From contig NZ_BBJX01000006.1 of NCBI RefSeq assembly GCF_000739995.1, forward strand, positions 62,001-126,000: 64,000 nt of DNA. Reading direction: 5' to 3'. Shown in pieces: positions 54,667 to 63,030 of the stretch (the stretch's first letter is position 1; every line of letters starts with the position of its first letter). Source of the stretch: Comamonas granuli NBRC 101663 (GTDB lineage: Bacteria > Pseudomonadota > Gammaproteobacteria > Burkholderiales > Burkholderiaceae_C). The position numbers were made by a program, and so were the translations under genes. Under the pieces are notes generated by a model. The model saw only the letters and a program-made list of their open reading frames with translations. It had not been told where the DNA came from and made no database searches.

Positions 54667-55680
54667 GTGACACACATTATAGGGGGCAATCCGGCCACGC
54701 ACCGGGCGGCCCATCCGTCCCCCCCGGCGGCGCGCCTGATCGCCGTCGATGCCGAATCGGCGGGCCAGCGGCTGGACAATTTCCTGCTGCGCCAGCTCAA
54801 GGGCGTGCCCAAGACGCATGTCTACCGCATCATCCGCAGCGGCGAGGTGCGCCTCAACAAGGGCCGCGCCAGCGCCGATGCGCGCGTGAGCGCGGGCGAC
54901 CAGGTGCGCGTGCCGCCGCTGCGCCTGCCCGAGCGGGCTGTCGCCGCGGCCGGGCGCGCGGCGCCGGCGCGCGAATTCCCCGTGCTGCTGGAGGACGAGC
55001 ACCTGCTCGCCATCGACAAGCCCGCCGGCACGGCCGTGCACGGGGGCAGCGGCGTGGACTTCGGCGTGATCGAGCAATTGCGCCAGGCCCGGCCGCAGGC
55101 CCGCTTCCTGGAACTCGTGCACCGGCTCGACCGCGAGACCTCGGGCATCCTGCTCGTGGCCAAGCGGCGCAGCGCGCTCACGCGGCTGCAGGAGCAGTTC
55201 CGCCAGCGCGAGACCGGCAAGACCTACCTGGCGCTGGTGAGCGGCCAGTGGCCGGCGCGCAAGAAGCTCATCGACGTGCCGCTGCACAAATACCTGCAGC
55301 CCGACGGCGAGCGGCGCGTGCGCGTGACCACCGCCGAGGACCCCGATGCCATGCGGGCCATCACGCTGGTGAAGGTGCGCAGCAGCCAGCCTGCGCGGCC
55401 GCAGGAAGGCCTGCCCGCGTTCACGCTGCTGGAGGTGACCATCAAGACCGGGCGCACACACCAGATCCGCGTGCACCTGGCCAGCCAGGGCCACCCCATT
55501 GCGGGGGATGAAAAATACGGGGATTTCGATCTCAACCGCCGCCTGCAGCGCCAGGGCCTCAAGCGCATGTTCCTGCATGCCTGGCGCCTGCAGTTCGACC
55601 ATCCGGCCACCGGGGAGCGCACCGAGCTGCTGGCGCCGCTGCCGCCCGATCTGGCCTGTTTTGTACCGACCGAGCCATGA
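54667..55680 (+). CDS. rluC: 23S rRNA pseudouridine synthase RluC
   Basis: A 337-residue RluC/RluD-family pseudouridine synthase, predicted to modify 23S rRNA (positions 955, 2504 and 2580 in E. coli RluC). An S4 RNA-binding domain (about 33-85, AGQRLDNFLLRQLKGVPKTHVYRIIRSGEVRLNKGR) precedes the catalytic domain with HRLDRETSG (catalytic Asp155). The GTG start at 54667 is chosen because the frame upstream is not RluC-like. The gene diverges from rne, the order found in many beta- and gammaproteobacteria. The stop overlaps the next start (ATGA). Confidence 0.95.
   Translation: MTHIIGGNPATHRAAHPSPPAARLIAVDAESAGQRLDNFLLRQLKGVPKTHVYRIIRSGEVRLNKGRASADARVSAGDQVRVPPLRLPERAVAAAGRAAPAREFPVLLEDEHLLAIDKPAGTAVHGGSGVDFGVIEQLRQARPQARFLELVHRLDRETSGILLVAKRRSALTRLQEQFRQRETGKTYLALVSGQWPARKKLIDVPLHKYLQPDGERRVRVTTAEDPDAMRAITLVKVRSSQPARPQEGLPAFTLLEVTIKTGRTHQIRVHLASQGHPIAGDEKYGDFDLNRRLQRQGLKRMFLHAWRLQFDHPATGERTELLAPLPPDLACFVPTEP
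54676..54681 (-). promoter_or_regulatory. Predicted rne -10 hexamer
   Basis: On the minus strand TATAAT, within CCCCCTATAATGTGTG, is a perfect -10 hexamer in otherwise GC-rich DNA. No good -35 is present 17 bp upstream. It lies inside the first codons of the divergent rluC gene. Confidence 0.5.
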
Positions 55681-56348
55681 GCCCTCTCTCCCGCGCCCGC
55701 CGCTTCGACCTGATCGCCTTCGACTGGGATGGCACGCTGTTCGACTCCACGGCCATCATCGTGCGCAGCATCCAGGAGGCCGTGCGCGACGTGGGCGGCG
55801 CCATGCCCAGCGAACAGGCGGCCGCCTACGTCATCGGCATGGCCCTGCCGCAGGCGCTGGCCCATGCCGCGCCCGACGTGCCGCCGGACAAATACCCCGA
55901 GCTGGCCCACCGCTACCGCTACCACTACCTGCAGCACCAGGAGGACCTGAGCCTGTTCGAGGGCGTGCTGCCCATGCTGGAAGGTCTGCGCGCGCGCGGC
56001 CACTGGCTGGCCGTGGCCACGGGCAAGAGCCGCCGCGGGCTGGACCAGGTCCTGCAGATGGTGCAATTGCGCGGCATGTTCGACAGCTCGCGCACCGCCG
56101 ACGAGACGGCGGGCAAACCCCATCCGCTGATGCTGCAGGAACTCATGGCCGAGTTCGGCGTGCCGCCCGAGCGCGTGCTCATGATCGGCGACACCACGCA
56201 CGACCTGCAGATGGCGCAGAACGCCGGCTGCCCCAGCGTGGGCGTGAGCTATGGCGCCCACGAGAGCGGCACCTTCGGCGCCCTGGCGCCGCTGCATGTG
56301 GCGCATTCCGTGCCGGAGCTGCACCGCTGGCTGGAGGCCCAGGCATGA
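55677..56348 (+). CDS. HAD-family phosphatase (phosphoglycolate phosphatase-like)
   Basis: A 223-residue HAD hydrolase of subfamily IA. The nucleophile motif FDWDGTLFDST (Asp16, Asp18), cap domain, conserved Thr motif AVATGKSRRGL and motif IV MIGDTTHDLQMA are present. Sequence and neighbourhood (after rluC) match the Gph-like phosphatases common at this position in Burkholderiales. The substrate is probably phosphoglycolate or a small phosphoester, but this is inference. It overlaps rluC and the Rieske gene by 4 nt each, so the three are translationally coupled. Confidence 0.9.
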   Translation: MSPLSRARRFDLIAFDWDGTLFDSTAIIVRSIQEAVRDVGGAMPSEQAAAYVIGMALPQALAHAAPDVPPDKYPELAHRYRYHYLQHQEDLSLFEGVLPMLEGLRARGHWLAVATGKSRRGLDQVLQMVQLRGMFDSSRTADETAGKPHPLMLQELMAEFGVPPERVLMIGDTTHDLQMAQNAGCPSVGVSYGAHESGTFGALAPLHVAHSVPELHRWLEAQA

Positions 56349-56728
56349 GCGACGCCGCAGCGCCGGACCAGGCCATTGCCCTGTGCGCCAGCGCCGACCT
56401 GCAGGACGGCGGCCTGGCCGTGCCCTTCGAGGTGCTCTACCAGGGGCAGCACTGCCGCGCCTTTGCCGTGCGCTACGCGGGCCAGGTGCATGCCTACCTC
56501 AACCGCTGCGCCCATGTGCCCATGGAGATGGATTACCAGGAGAACCGCTTTTTCGACCACAGCGGCCACTGGCTGCTGTGCGCCACGCACGGTGCCACCT
56601 ACGCGCCGGACACCGGGGCCTGCGTCGCCGGCCCCTGCCGCGGCAGCCTGGTCAAGATCGCCCTGAGCGAAAGCGGGGGTGTGGTGCGCTGGCATACTGC
56701 GAAGCAATTGCAACCTTTCGAGTTCTGA
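56345..56728 (+). CDS. Rieske 2Fe-2S ferredoxin-like protein
   Basis: A 127-residue protein with the two Rieske cluster motifs: C-x-H at Cys55/His57 (RCAHVPMEMD) and C-x2-H at Cys79/His82 (LLCATHGATYAPDTG). It has no membrane helix, so it is probably a soluble electron carrier or part of a monooxygenase/dioxygenase-type system. No oxygenase is adjacent. Its ATG overlaps the HAD stop (ATGA), and sppA starts one base after its stop. The operon seems to hold unrelated housekeeping functions. Confidence 0.92.
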   Translation: MSDAAAPDQAIALCASADLQDGGLAVPFEVLYQGQHCRAFAVRYAGQVHAYLNRCAHVPMEMDYQENRFFDHSGHWLLCATHGATYAPDTGACVAGPCRGSLVKIALSESGGVVRWHTAKQLQPFEF

Positions 56729-56729
56729 A

Positions 56730-57776
56730 ATGAACGACCCCCAAGAGAACACGGGCAATGGTTTTGAGAAAAAACCGCTTCCAACGCCCGATCCATGGGC
56801 GCAACCAGCTACATCTTCTGTAGCAAAAGAGGCCGTGCCGGGCGCCCCGGGCTGGGAGCGCGCCGTGCTGGAGAAGCTGGCCTTTGCCGCCCTGGCCGAA
56901 CAGCGCGCGGCGCGGCGCTGGCGCAACTTCTTCCGCCTGGCCTGGCTGCTGCTCATTGCGGCGCTGGCCTGGAGCCTGGCGAGCAACGAAATGGCAGGCA
57001 CCACCAGCAAATCGGCCCCGCACACGGCGGTGGTCGAGATCAAGGGCGAAATCGCCTCGGGCGCCGACGCCAGCGCCGACAACGTGCTCGCCGCCATGCG
57101 CAGCGCCTTCGAGGACGCGGGCTCGCAGGCCGTGGTGCTGCTCATCAACTCGCCCGGCGGCAGCCCGGTGCAGGCGGGCATCATCAACGACGAGATCGTG
57201 CGCCTCAAGCAAAAGCACGGCAAGCCGCTCTATGCCGTGGTAGAGGAGACCTGCGCCTCGGCGGCCTACTACATCGCGGCGGCGGCCGACGAGATCTATG
57301 TCGACAAGGCGAGCATCGTCGGCAGCATCGGCGTGCTCATGGACGGCTTCGGCTTCACCGGCACCATGGAGAAGCTGGGCATCGAGCGCCGCCTGCTCAC
57401 CGCGGGCGAGAACAAGGGCTTCCTGGACCCCTTCAGTCCCCAGTCGGACCAGCAGCGCGCGCTCGCCCAGGTCATGCTCGACCAGATCCACGCGCAGTTC
57501 ATCGCGGCCGTCAAGGCCGGCCGGGGCGAGCGGCTCAAGAGCGACGAGCAGACCTTCAGCGGCCTGTTCTGGACCGGCCAGCAGGCCATAGAGCGCGGCC
57601 TGGCCGACCACCTGGGCAGCCTGGACTACGTGGCGCGCGAGGTCGTCAAGGCCGAGGACATCATCGACTACACGCGCCGCGAGAACGTCGCCGAGCGCCT
57701 GGCCAAGCGCTTTGGCGCGGCCGTGGGCGCCGGCGCCGTGCAGGCGGCGCGCTCCGTGGCCCCCGCGCTGCGCTGA
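56730..57776 (+). CDS. sppA: S49 family signal peptide peptidase SppA
   Basis: A 348-residue inner-membrane serine peptidase that degrades cleaved signal peptides. A cytoplasmic N-terminus is followed by one helix (about 63-80) and the peptidase domain ([25 protein letters not shown], then the catalytic Ser in [29 protein letters not shown]). It is about half the length of E. coli SppA (618 residues), consistent with the shorter one-domain type. Residues about 9-34 of the N-terminus are encoded by a dispersed repeat. The ATG at 56730 lies one base after the Rieske stop. Confidence 0.92.
   Translation: MNDPQENTGNGFEKKPLPTPDPWAQPATSSVAKEAVPGAPGWERAVLEKLAFAALAEQRAARRWRNFFRLAWLLLIAALAWSLASNEMAGTTSKSAPHTAVVEIKGEIASGADASADNVLAAMRSAFEDAGSQAVVLLINSPGGSPVQAGIINDEIVRLKQKHGKPLYAVVEETCASAAYYIAAAADEIYVDKASIVGSIGVLMDGFGFTGTMEKLGIERRLLTAGENKGFLDPFSPQSDQQRALAQVMLDQIHAQFIAAVKAGRGERLKSDEQTFSGLFWTGQQAIERGLADHLGSLDYVAREVVKAEDIIDYTRRENVAERLAKRFGAAVGAGAVQAARSVAPALR
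56757..56829 (-). repeat. Dispersed repeat copy G, in frame inside sppA
   Basis: On the minus strand: TTTTGCTACAGAAGATG, then TAGCTGGTTGCGCCC, CGGGCGTTGGAAGCGG and TTTTTTCTCAAAACC. It encodes residues about 10-34 ([22 protein letters not shown]) of the cytoplasmic N-terminus. The local base composition is more AT-rich than the flanking coding sequence. Confidence 0.6.
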
Positions 57777-57808
57777 AAGCCGGCCGCAGCATCCGCGACA
57801 ATAGCGCC

Positions 57809-58201
57809 ATGAGCAACTGGCTGGACGAAGTGAAATGGGATGCGCAGGGCCTGGTGCCCGTGATTGCGCAGGAGCAGGGCACGGGCCACGTGCTGATGTT
57901 CGCCTGGATGAACCGCGAGGCCCTGGCCAAGACGGCAGAGCTGGGCCGTGCGGTGTACTTCAGCCGCTCGCGCGGCAAGCTCTGGTACAAGGGCGAGGAG
58001 TCCGGCCACGTGCAGACCGTGCACGAGATCCGCACCGACTGCGACGGCGACGTGGTGTTGCTGCAGGTCACCCAGCTCGGCCACGAGCCCGGCATCGCCT
58101 GCCATACCGGGCGCCACAGCTGCTTCTTCAACGTGCTGCAGGACGGCGCCTGGCAGGCGGCCGACCCGGTGCTCAAAGACCCGGCATCCATTTACCAGTG
58201 A
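57809..58201 (+). CDS. hisI: Phosphoribosyl-AMP cyclohydrolase
   Basis: A 130-residue HisI, the third step of histidine synthesis, opening the adenine ring of PR-AMP. Motifs: [46 protein letters not shown], the metal-ligand region [13 protein letters not shown] and [13 protein letters not shown]. It is separate from HisE, as in many betaproteobacteria (E. coli fuses them). The likely -10 GACAAT lies just upstream of the ATG, but no -35 is visible. hisE follows 8 bp later. Confidence 0.97.
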   Translation: MSNWLDEVKWDAQGLVPVIAQEQGTGHVLMFAWMNREALAKTAELGRAVYFSRSRGKLWYKGEESGHVQTVHEIRTDCDGDVVLLQVTQLGHEPGIACHTGRHSCFFNVLQDGAWQAADPVLKDPASIYQ

Positions 58202-58209
58202 CGCACCCC

Positions 58210-58557
58210 ATGACGCGCAGCGCAACCCTGGCCCGCGTGGCCGCCACCATCGAAAGCCGCCGCCCCGGCCTGGGCGCCGACCCGGCGACCAGCTACGTGG
58301 CGCGGCTGCTGCACAAGGGGCCGGACGCCTTTTTGAAGAAGATCGGCGAGGAGGCGACCGAGGTCGTCCTCGCCGCCAAGGACCTGGAGCACGGCGGCGA
58401 CAAGGCCAAGCTGGTCTACGAAGTGGCCGACCTGTGGTTCCACAGCATGGTGGCGCTGGCCCACTACGGCCTGCACCCCGACGACGTGCTGGCCGAACTC
58501 GAGCGCCGCGAAGGCACCAGCGGCATCGCGGAGAAGGCCGCAAGGCCCCATGCCTGA
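58210..58557 (+). CDS. hisE: Phosphoribosyl-ATP pyrophosphatase
   Basis: A 115-residue HisE, the second step of histidine synthesis, splitting pyrophosphate from PR-ATP. It belongs to the all-alpha NTP pyrophosphatase fold with the conserved [15 protein letters not shown] and [12 protein letters not shown] motifs (EExxE...ExxD metal sites). The ATG at 58210 is chosen; GTG 58198 overlaps the hisI stop and is possible. Confidence 0.96.
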   Translation: MTRSATLARVAATIESRRPGLGADPATSYVARLLHKGPDAFLKKIGEEATEVVLAAKDLEHGGDKAKLVYEVADLWFHSMVALAHYGLHPDDVLAELERREGTSGIAEKAARPHA

Positions 58558-58572
58558 ACGGAGGGCTGTGCC

Positions 58573-58953
58573 ATGAGCGACATCATCGACGCGGACGACC
58601 AGCGTGCCGAAGGCCTCAAGGCCTGGGGCTGGGTGAGCTATGTGCTGCACCTCATCGTGGCCGTGGCGGCCGTGGTGCCGGGCGCGCAGCCCAGCGCCGC
58701 GCTGCTGCTCGTCGCGCTGGTCATCGACCTGGTGAAGAAAGGCGAGGCCCAGGGCACCTGGCAGGCCTCGCACTTCACCTGGCGCATCTCCACCGTGCTC
58801 ACGGCGGGCGTGCTCTACCTGGTCACGGCGCCGCTGTGGCTGCTGTTCTTCCTGCCCGGCTGGGTCGCCTGGTCGCTGATCTCGCTGTGGTTTCTCTACC
58901 GCATCGTGCGCGGCATGGTGGCCATGAACCAGAGCCATGCCGTGACGTCCTGA
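58573..58953 (+). CDS. DUF4870-like small membrane protein
   Basis: A 126-residue protein with three hydrophobic segments (about 18-40, 45-60 and 70-108). The pattern KAWGWVSYVLHLIVAVAAVVPGAQPS, then GTWQASHFTWRISTVLTAG and WFLYRIVRGMVAMNQ, resembles the DUF4870 family. The function is unknown. It sits between hisE and hinT in a conserved-looking operon. The Trp/Tyr-rich C-terminal motif RIVRGMVAMN is typical. Confidence 0.8.
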   Translation: MSDIIDADDQRAEGLKAWGWVSYVLHLIVAVAAVVPGAQPSAALLLVALVIDLVKKGEAQGTWQASHFTWRISTVLTAGVLYLVTAPLWLLFFLPGWVAWSLISLWFLYRIVRGMVAMNQSHAVTS

Positions 58954-58975
58954 TTGCCGACTCCCCACCTGCTCC

Positions 58976-59332
58976 ATGCACGACCCGAACTGTATTTTCT
59001 GCAAGATCATTGCCGGCCAGATCCCCTCCCGCAAGGTGTACGAGGACGAAGAGGTCTTTGCCTTCCACGACATCCACCCCTGGGCGCCGGTGCATTTCCT
59101 CATGGTGCCCAAGCTGCATATTCCCTCGATGGCCCAGGTGCACACCGGGCACGAGGCCTTGCTGGGCCGCATGATGGCGCTGGCGCCGCGCCTGGCGCTG
59201 GAGCAGGGCTGCCGGCCCTATCCGGACGGGGGCTTTCGCATCGTGGCGAACACCGGGGCCGAAGGCGGGCAGGAAGTGCACCACCTGCACATCCACGTCA
59301 TGGGCGGACCACGACCCTGGCTCAAGGGTTGA
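58976..59332 (+). CDS. hinT: HIT family nucleotide hydrolase (HinT)
   Basis: A 118-residue HIT protein. It starts CIFCKIIAGQIPSRKVYEDEEV and has the histidine triad HHLHIHVMGG (HxHxH) near the end, typical of HinT/YcfF purine nucleoside phosphoramidases. The GAEGGQEVHHLHIHVMGG block matches closely. The position between his and tat genes is common in betaproteobacteria. Confidence 0.95.
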   Translation: MHDPNCIFCKIIAGQIPSRKVYEDEEVFAFHDIHPWAPVHFLMVPKLHIPSMAQVHTGHEALLGRMMALAPRLALEQGCRPYPDGGFRIVANTGAEGGQEVHHLHIHVMGGPRPWLKG

Positions 59333-59389
59333 AACCCGCACGAAGTCCGGCACGGACTAAAATCGGCTGCATTCATCAGGAGATATTCC

Positions 59390-59635
59390 ATGGGTACTTT
59401 TTCCATCTGGCACTGGCTGATCGTGCTGCTGATCGTCGTGCTGGTGTTCGGCACCAAAAAGCTCAAGAACATCGGTCAGGACCTGGGCGGCGCCGTCAAG
59501 GGCTTCAAGGATGGCATGAAGGACGGGGCCACCAGCGAAGCCGCGCCCACCATACCGCCCGCGGGGCAGGTGACGGACAGCGCCTCGGCCGCCGAGAAGA
59601 CCACCATCGACGTCGAGGCCAAGCAGAAGGGCTGA
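59390..59635 (+). CDS. tatA: Sec-independent translocase subunit TatA
   Basis: An 81-residue TatA, the pore-forming subunit of the twin-arginine exporter. One N-terminal helix ([21 protein letters not shown]) is followed by an amphipathic helix ([19 protein letters not shown]) and a charged, Thr/Ala-rich tail. AGGAGA precedes the ATG. A palindrome AGTCCG-GCA-CGGACT (59344-59358), followed by a -10-like TAAAAT (59358-59363), lies just upstream and could mark a tat promoter. tatB and tatC follow. Confidence 0.96.
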   Translation: MGTFSIWHWLIVLLIVVLVFGTKKLKNIGQDLGGAVKGFKDGMKDGATSEAAPTIPPAGQVTDSASAAEKTTIDVEAKQKG

Positions 59636-59666
59636 ACCGCCGCCTTCTGCCGCAGCCCGTGCTCGC

Positions 59667-60134
59667 ATGATCGATATCGGCCTTTCCAAGATGGCGCTGG
59701 TGGGCGTGGTCGCCCTCATCGTCATCGGACCGGAGAAGCTGCCGCGCGTGGCGCGCACCGTGGGCACGCTGCTGGGCAAGGCCCAGCGCTACGTCGCCGA
59801 CGTCAAGGCCGAGGTCAACCGCTCCATGGAGCTCGATGAGCTCAAGAAAATGAAGGAGACGGTGGAGACCGCGGCGCGCGACGTCGAGCAGTCCATCCAC
59901 ACCACGGCGGCCGAGTTCGAGAAGGACTGGGCCGAGGCCACGGGCCAGTCCGGCGCCGCGCTGCCCGGCGAGGGCCTGGGCGCCGTGGCCCCGGTGTACC
60001 GCCATCCGCGCAAGAACTGGCGCCTCAAGCGCGGTGCGATGCCCCAGTGGTACAAATCGCGCAGCGGCATCCGCACCAAGGTGCAGTCCGGCGCGGCGCG
60101 CGTGGCCCGCCACCGCCCCTCCTCATACCGCTGA
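59667..60134 (+). CDS. tatB: Sec-independent translocase subunit TatB
   Basis: A 155-residue TatB, receiving Tat substrates with TatC. The N-terminus [33 protein letters not shown] is diagnostic (Glu in IGPEKLP). An extended amphipathic helix follows ([33 protein letters not shown]), and then a basic tail. It lies 31 bp after tatA and 52 bp before tatC. Confidence 0.96.
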   Translation: MIDIGLSKMALVGVVALIVIGPEKLPRVARTVGTLLGKAQRYVADVKAEVNRSMELDELKKMKETVETAARDVEQSIHTTAAEFEKDWAEATGQSGAALPGEGLGAVAPVYRHPRKNWRLKRGAMPQWYKSRSGIRTKVQSGAARVARHRPSSYR

Positions 60135-60186
60135 CTCCGGCGCCAGCGCCGCTGGGGCGGAGGCAGCAGGCCTGCGAACCACCTTT

Positions 60187-60978
60187 ATGTCCGAGCAACC
60201 ATCCCAAGACGACGAACTCGCAGGCACCGAGCAGCCTTTCGTGCAGCACCTCATCGAGCTGCGTGACCGCCTGCTCTACTGCATCTACGGCATCTTCGCC
60301 GCCGTCGGTCTGCTGGCCATCTGGCCCGGCCCCAACGGGCTCATCGACTTCATCGCGCGGCCCATCCGCGCGCACATGCCGCCCGACGCCAAGCTCATCG
60401 CCGTCGGAGTGTTCTCGCCCTTCTTCGTGCCGCTCAAGGTGCTGATGCTCGTGGCGGTGCTGCTGGCGCTGCCCTGGCTGATCTACCAGATCTGGGCGTT
60501 CGTGGCGCCCGGGCTCTACAGCCACGAAAAGAAATTCGTGCTGCCGCTCATCGTCTTCGGCAGCCTGCTGGCCTACACGGGCATCGCCTTCGTGCAGTTC
60601 TTCGTGCTCGACAAGATGTTCGCCTTCATCCAGGGCTTCACGCCGGCCAGCGTGGCCGCCACGCCGGACATCGCCTCCTACGTGGAGTCCATCCTGTCGC
60701 TCTACCTGGCTTTTGGCCTGGCGTTCCAGGTGCCCATCGTGGTGGTGCTGCTCGTGCGCTTTGGCATCGTGGAGGTCGCCAAGCTCAAGTCCTTCCGCGG
60801 CTACTTCATCGTCGTGGCCTTCATCGTCGCTGCCGTGGTGACGCCGCCCGACGTGATCTCCCAACTGGCGCTGGCCGTGCCCATGTGCCTGCTCTACGAG
60901 ATCGGCATCTGGGCGGCGCAGCTCTTCGTGCGGCACACACAGGCGCCCGGGGAGCAGCAGGAGCCCCCGGCCGCCTGA
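60187..60978 (+). CDS. tatC: Sec-independent translocase subunit TatC
   Basis: A 263-residue polytopic TatC, the twin-arginine signal receptor. The conserved start FVQHLIELRDRLLYCIYGIF is followed by six hydrophobic segments, with LMLVAVLLALPWLIYQIWAFVAPGLY and the loop glutamate region (YSHEKKFVLPL). The ATG at 60187 is chosen; the open frame extends upstream into tatB without TatC similarity. It ends the his-tat operon and is convergent with the protease gene (14-bp gap). Confidence 0.96.
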   Translation: MSEQPSQDDELAGTEQPFVQHLIELRDRLLYCIYGIFAAVGLLAIWPGPNGLIDFIARPIRAHMPPDAKLIAVGVFSPFFVPLKVLMLVAVLLALPWLIYQIWAFVAPGLYSHEKKFVLPLIVFGSLLAYTGIAFVQFFVLDKMFAFIQGFTPASVAATPDIASYVESILSLYLAFGLAFQVPIVVVLLVRFGIVEVAKLKSFRGYFIVVAFIVAAVVTPPDVISQLALAVPMCLLYEIGIWAAQLFVRHTQAPGEQQEPPAA

Positions 60979-60992
60979 GCGCCGCGGCCCGC

Positions 60993-62141
<1,149 letters not shown>

Positions 62142-62219
62142 GGGGGTGTCTGGAATAAATGCAGTGCGGGCACTATTGTGGCGCAAGCGCCCGTGCGCGC
62201 CAGGCAGGACAATACATAC

Positions 62220-62972
62220 ATGCCCCTATCCCGAGACACCCTGTTGCAGTCCTTCGATGCGCTCTTGCAGCCCGAGCGCTTCAAGGACTACGGACCCAAC
62301 GGCCTGCAGGTCGAAGGCAAGCGCGCGGTGGCGCGCATCGTCAGCGGCGTGACGGCCAGCCGCGCCCTGATCGACGCCGCCATCGCCGCGCAGGCCGACG
62401 CCATCTTCGTGCACCACGGCCTGTTCTGGCGCGGGCAGGACGGCCGCGTCACCGGCTGGATGAAAGAGCGCCTGCAGCGCCTGCTGGCGCACGACATCAA
62501 CCTCTTTGCCTACCACCTGCCGCTGGACGCCCACCCCGAGCTGGGCAACAACGCGCGCCTGGGTGCCGAGCTGGGCTTCACGGCCGAGGCGCGCTTTGGC
62601 GAGCAGGAGCTGGGCTTTGCGGGCCGCGCGGCCTACGACCATGCGGCAGCGCTGGCACGCCACGTGGAGCAGGTGCTGGGCCGCCCCGTGACCCTGGTGG
62701 AGGGCGAGCCCGGGCGGCCCATCCGCCGCGTGGCCTGGTGCAGCGGTGGAGCCCAGGGCTACTTCGAGGCGGCCATCGCCGCCGGGGCCGATGCCTTCCT
62801 CACCGGCGAGATCTCCGAGCCCCAGGCGCATCTGGCGCGCGAGTGCGGCGTCGCCTTTCTGGCCGCGGGCCACCACGCGACCGAACGCTACGGCGCGCCG
62901 GCCGTCGCGGCGCAGGTGGCGGCGCAGTGGGGCCTGGAGCACCGCTTCATCGACATCGCCAATCCGGCTTGA
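62220..62972 (+). CDS. Nif3-family protein (GTP cyclohydrolase 1 type 2 / NIF3-like)
   Basis: A 250-residue Nif3 protein with the metal-binding pattern ADAIFVHHGLFW (two His) and GHHATERYG near the C-terminus, and NLFAYHLPLDAHPELGNNA between. The family binds two metals, and some members have weak GTP cyclohydrolase or other hydrolytic activity. The physiological role is uncertain. The ATG at 62220 lies 79 bp from the divergent protease gene. It is followed by repeat copy E and pdxA. Confidence 0.92.
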   Translation: MPLSRDTLLQSFDALLQPERFKDYGPNGLQVEGKRAVARIVSGVTASRALIDAAIAAQADAIFVHHGLFWRGQDGRVTGWMKERLQRLLAHDINLFAYHLPLDAHPELGNNARLGAELGFTAEARFGEQELGFAGRAAYDHAAALARHVEQVLGRPVTLVEGEPGRPIRRVAWCSGGAQGYFEAAIAAGADAFLTGEISEPQAHLARECGVAFLAAGHHATERYGAPAVAAQVAAQWGLEHRFIDIANPA

Positions 62973-62978
62973 AACTCC

Positions 62979-63030
62979 TGTTTTGATAGCTGGTAGCGCT
63001 TAACCACAGGGCGCTACAGCCATTTTTCCT
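62979..63030 (+). repeat. Dispersed repeat copy E, abutting the pdxA start codon
   Basis: CCTGTTTTGATAGC, then TGGTAGCGCTTAACC, AGGGCGCTACAGCC and ATTTTTCCT. Its end abuts the pdxA ATG at 63031, so the bases where a ribosome site should be are repeat sequence (ATTTTTCCT), with no clear Shine-Dalgarno motif. The GTAGCGCT / AGCGCTAC-like halves (GTAGCGCT...GGCGCTAC) make an internal hairpin. Confidence 0.65.
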
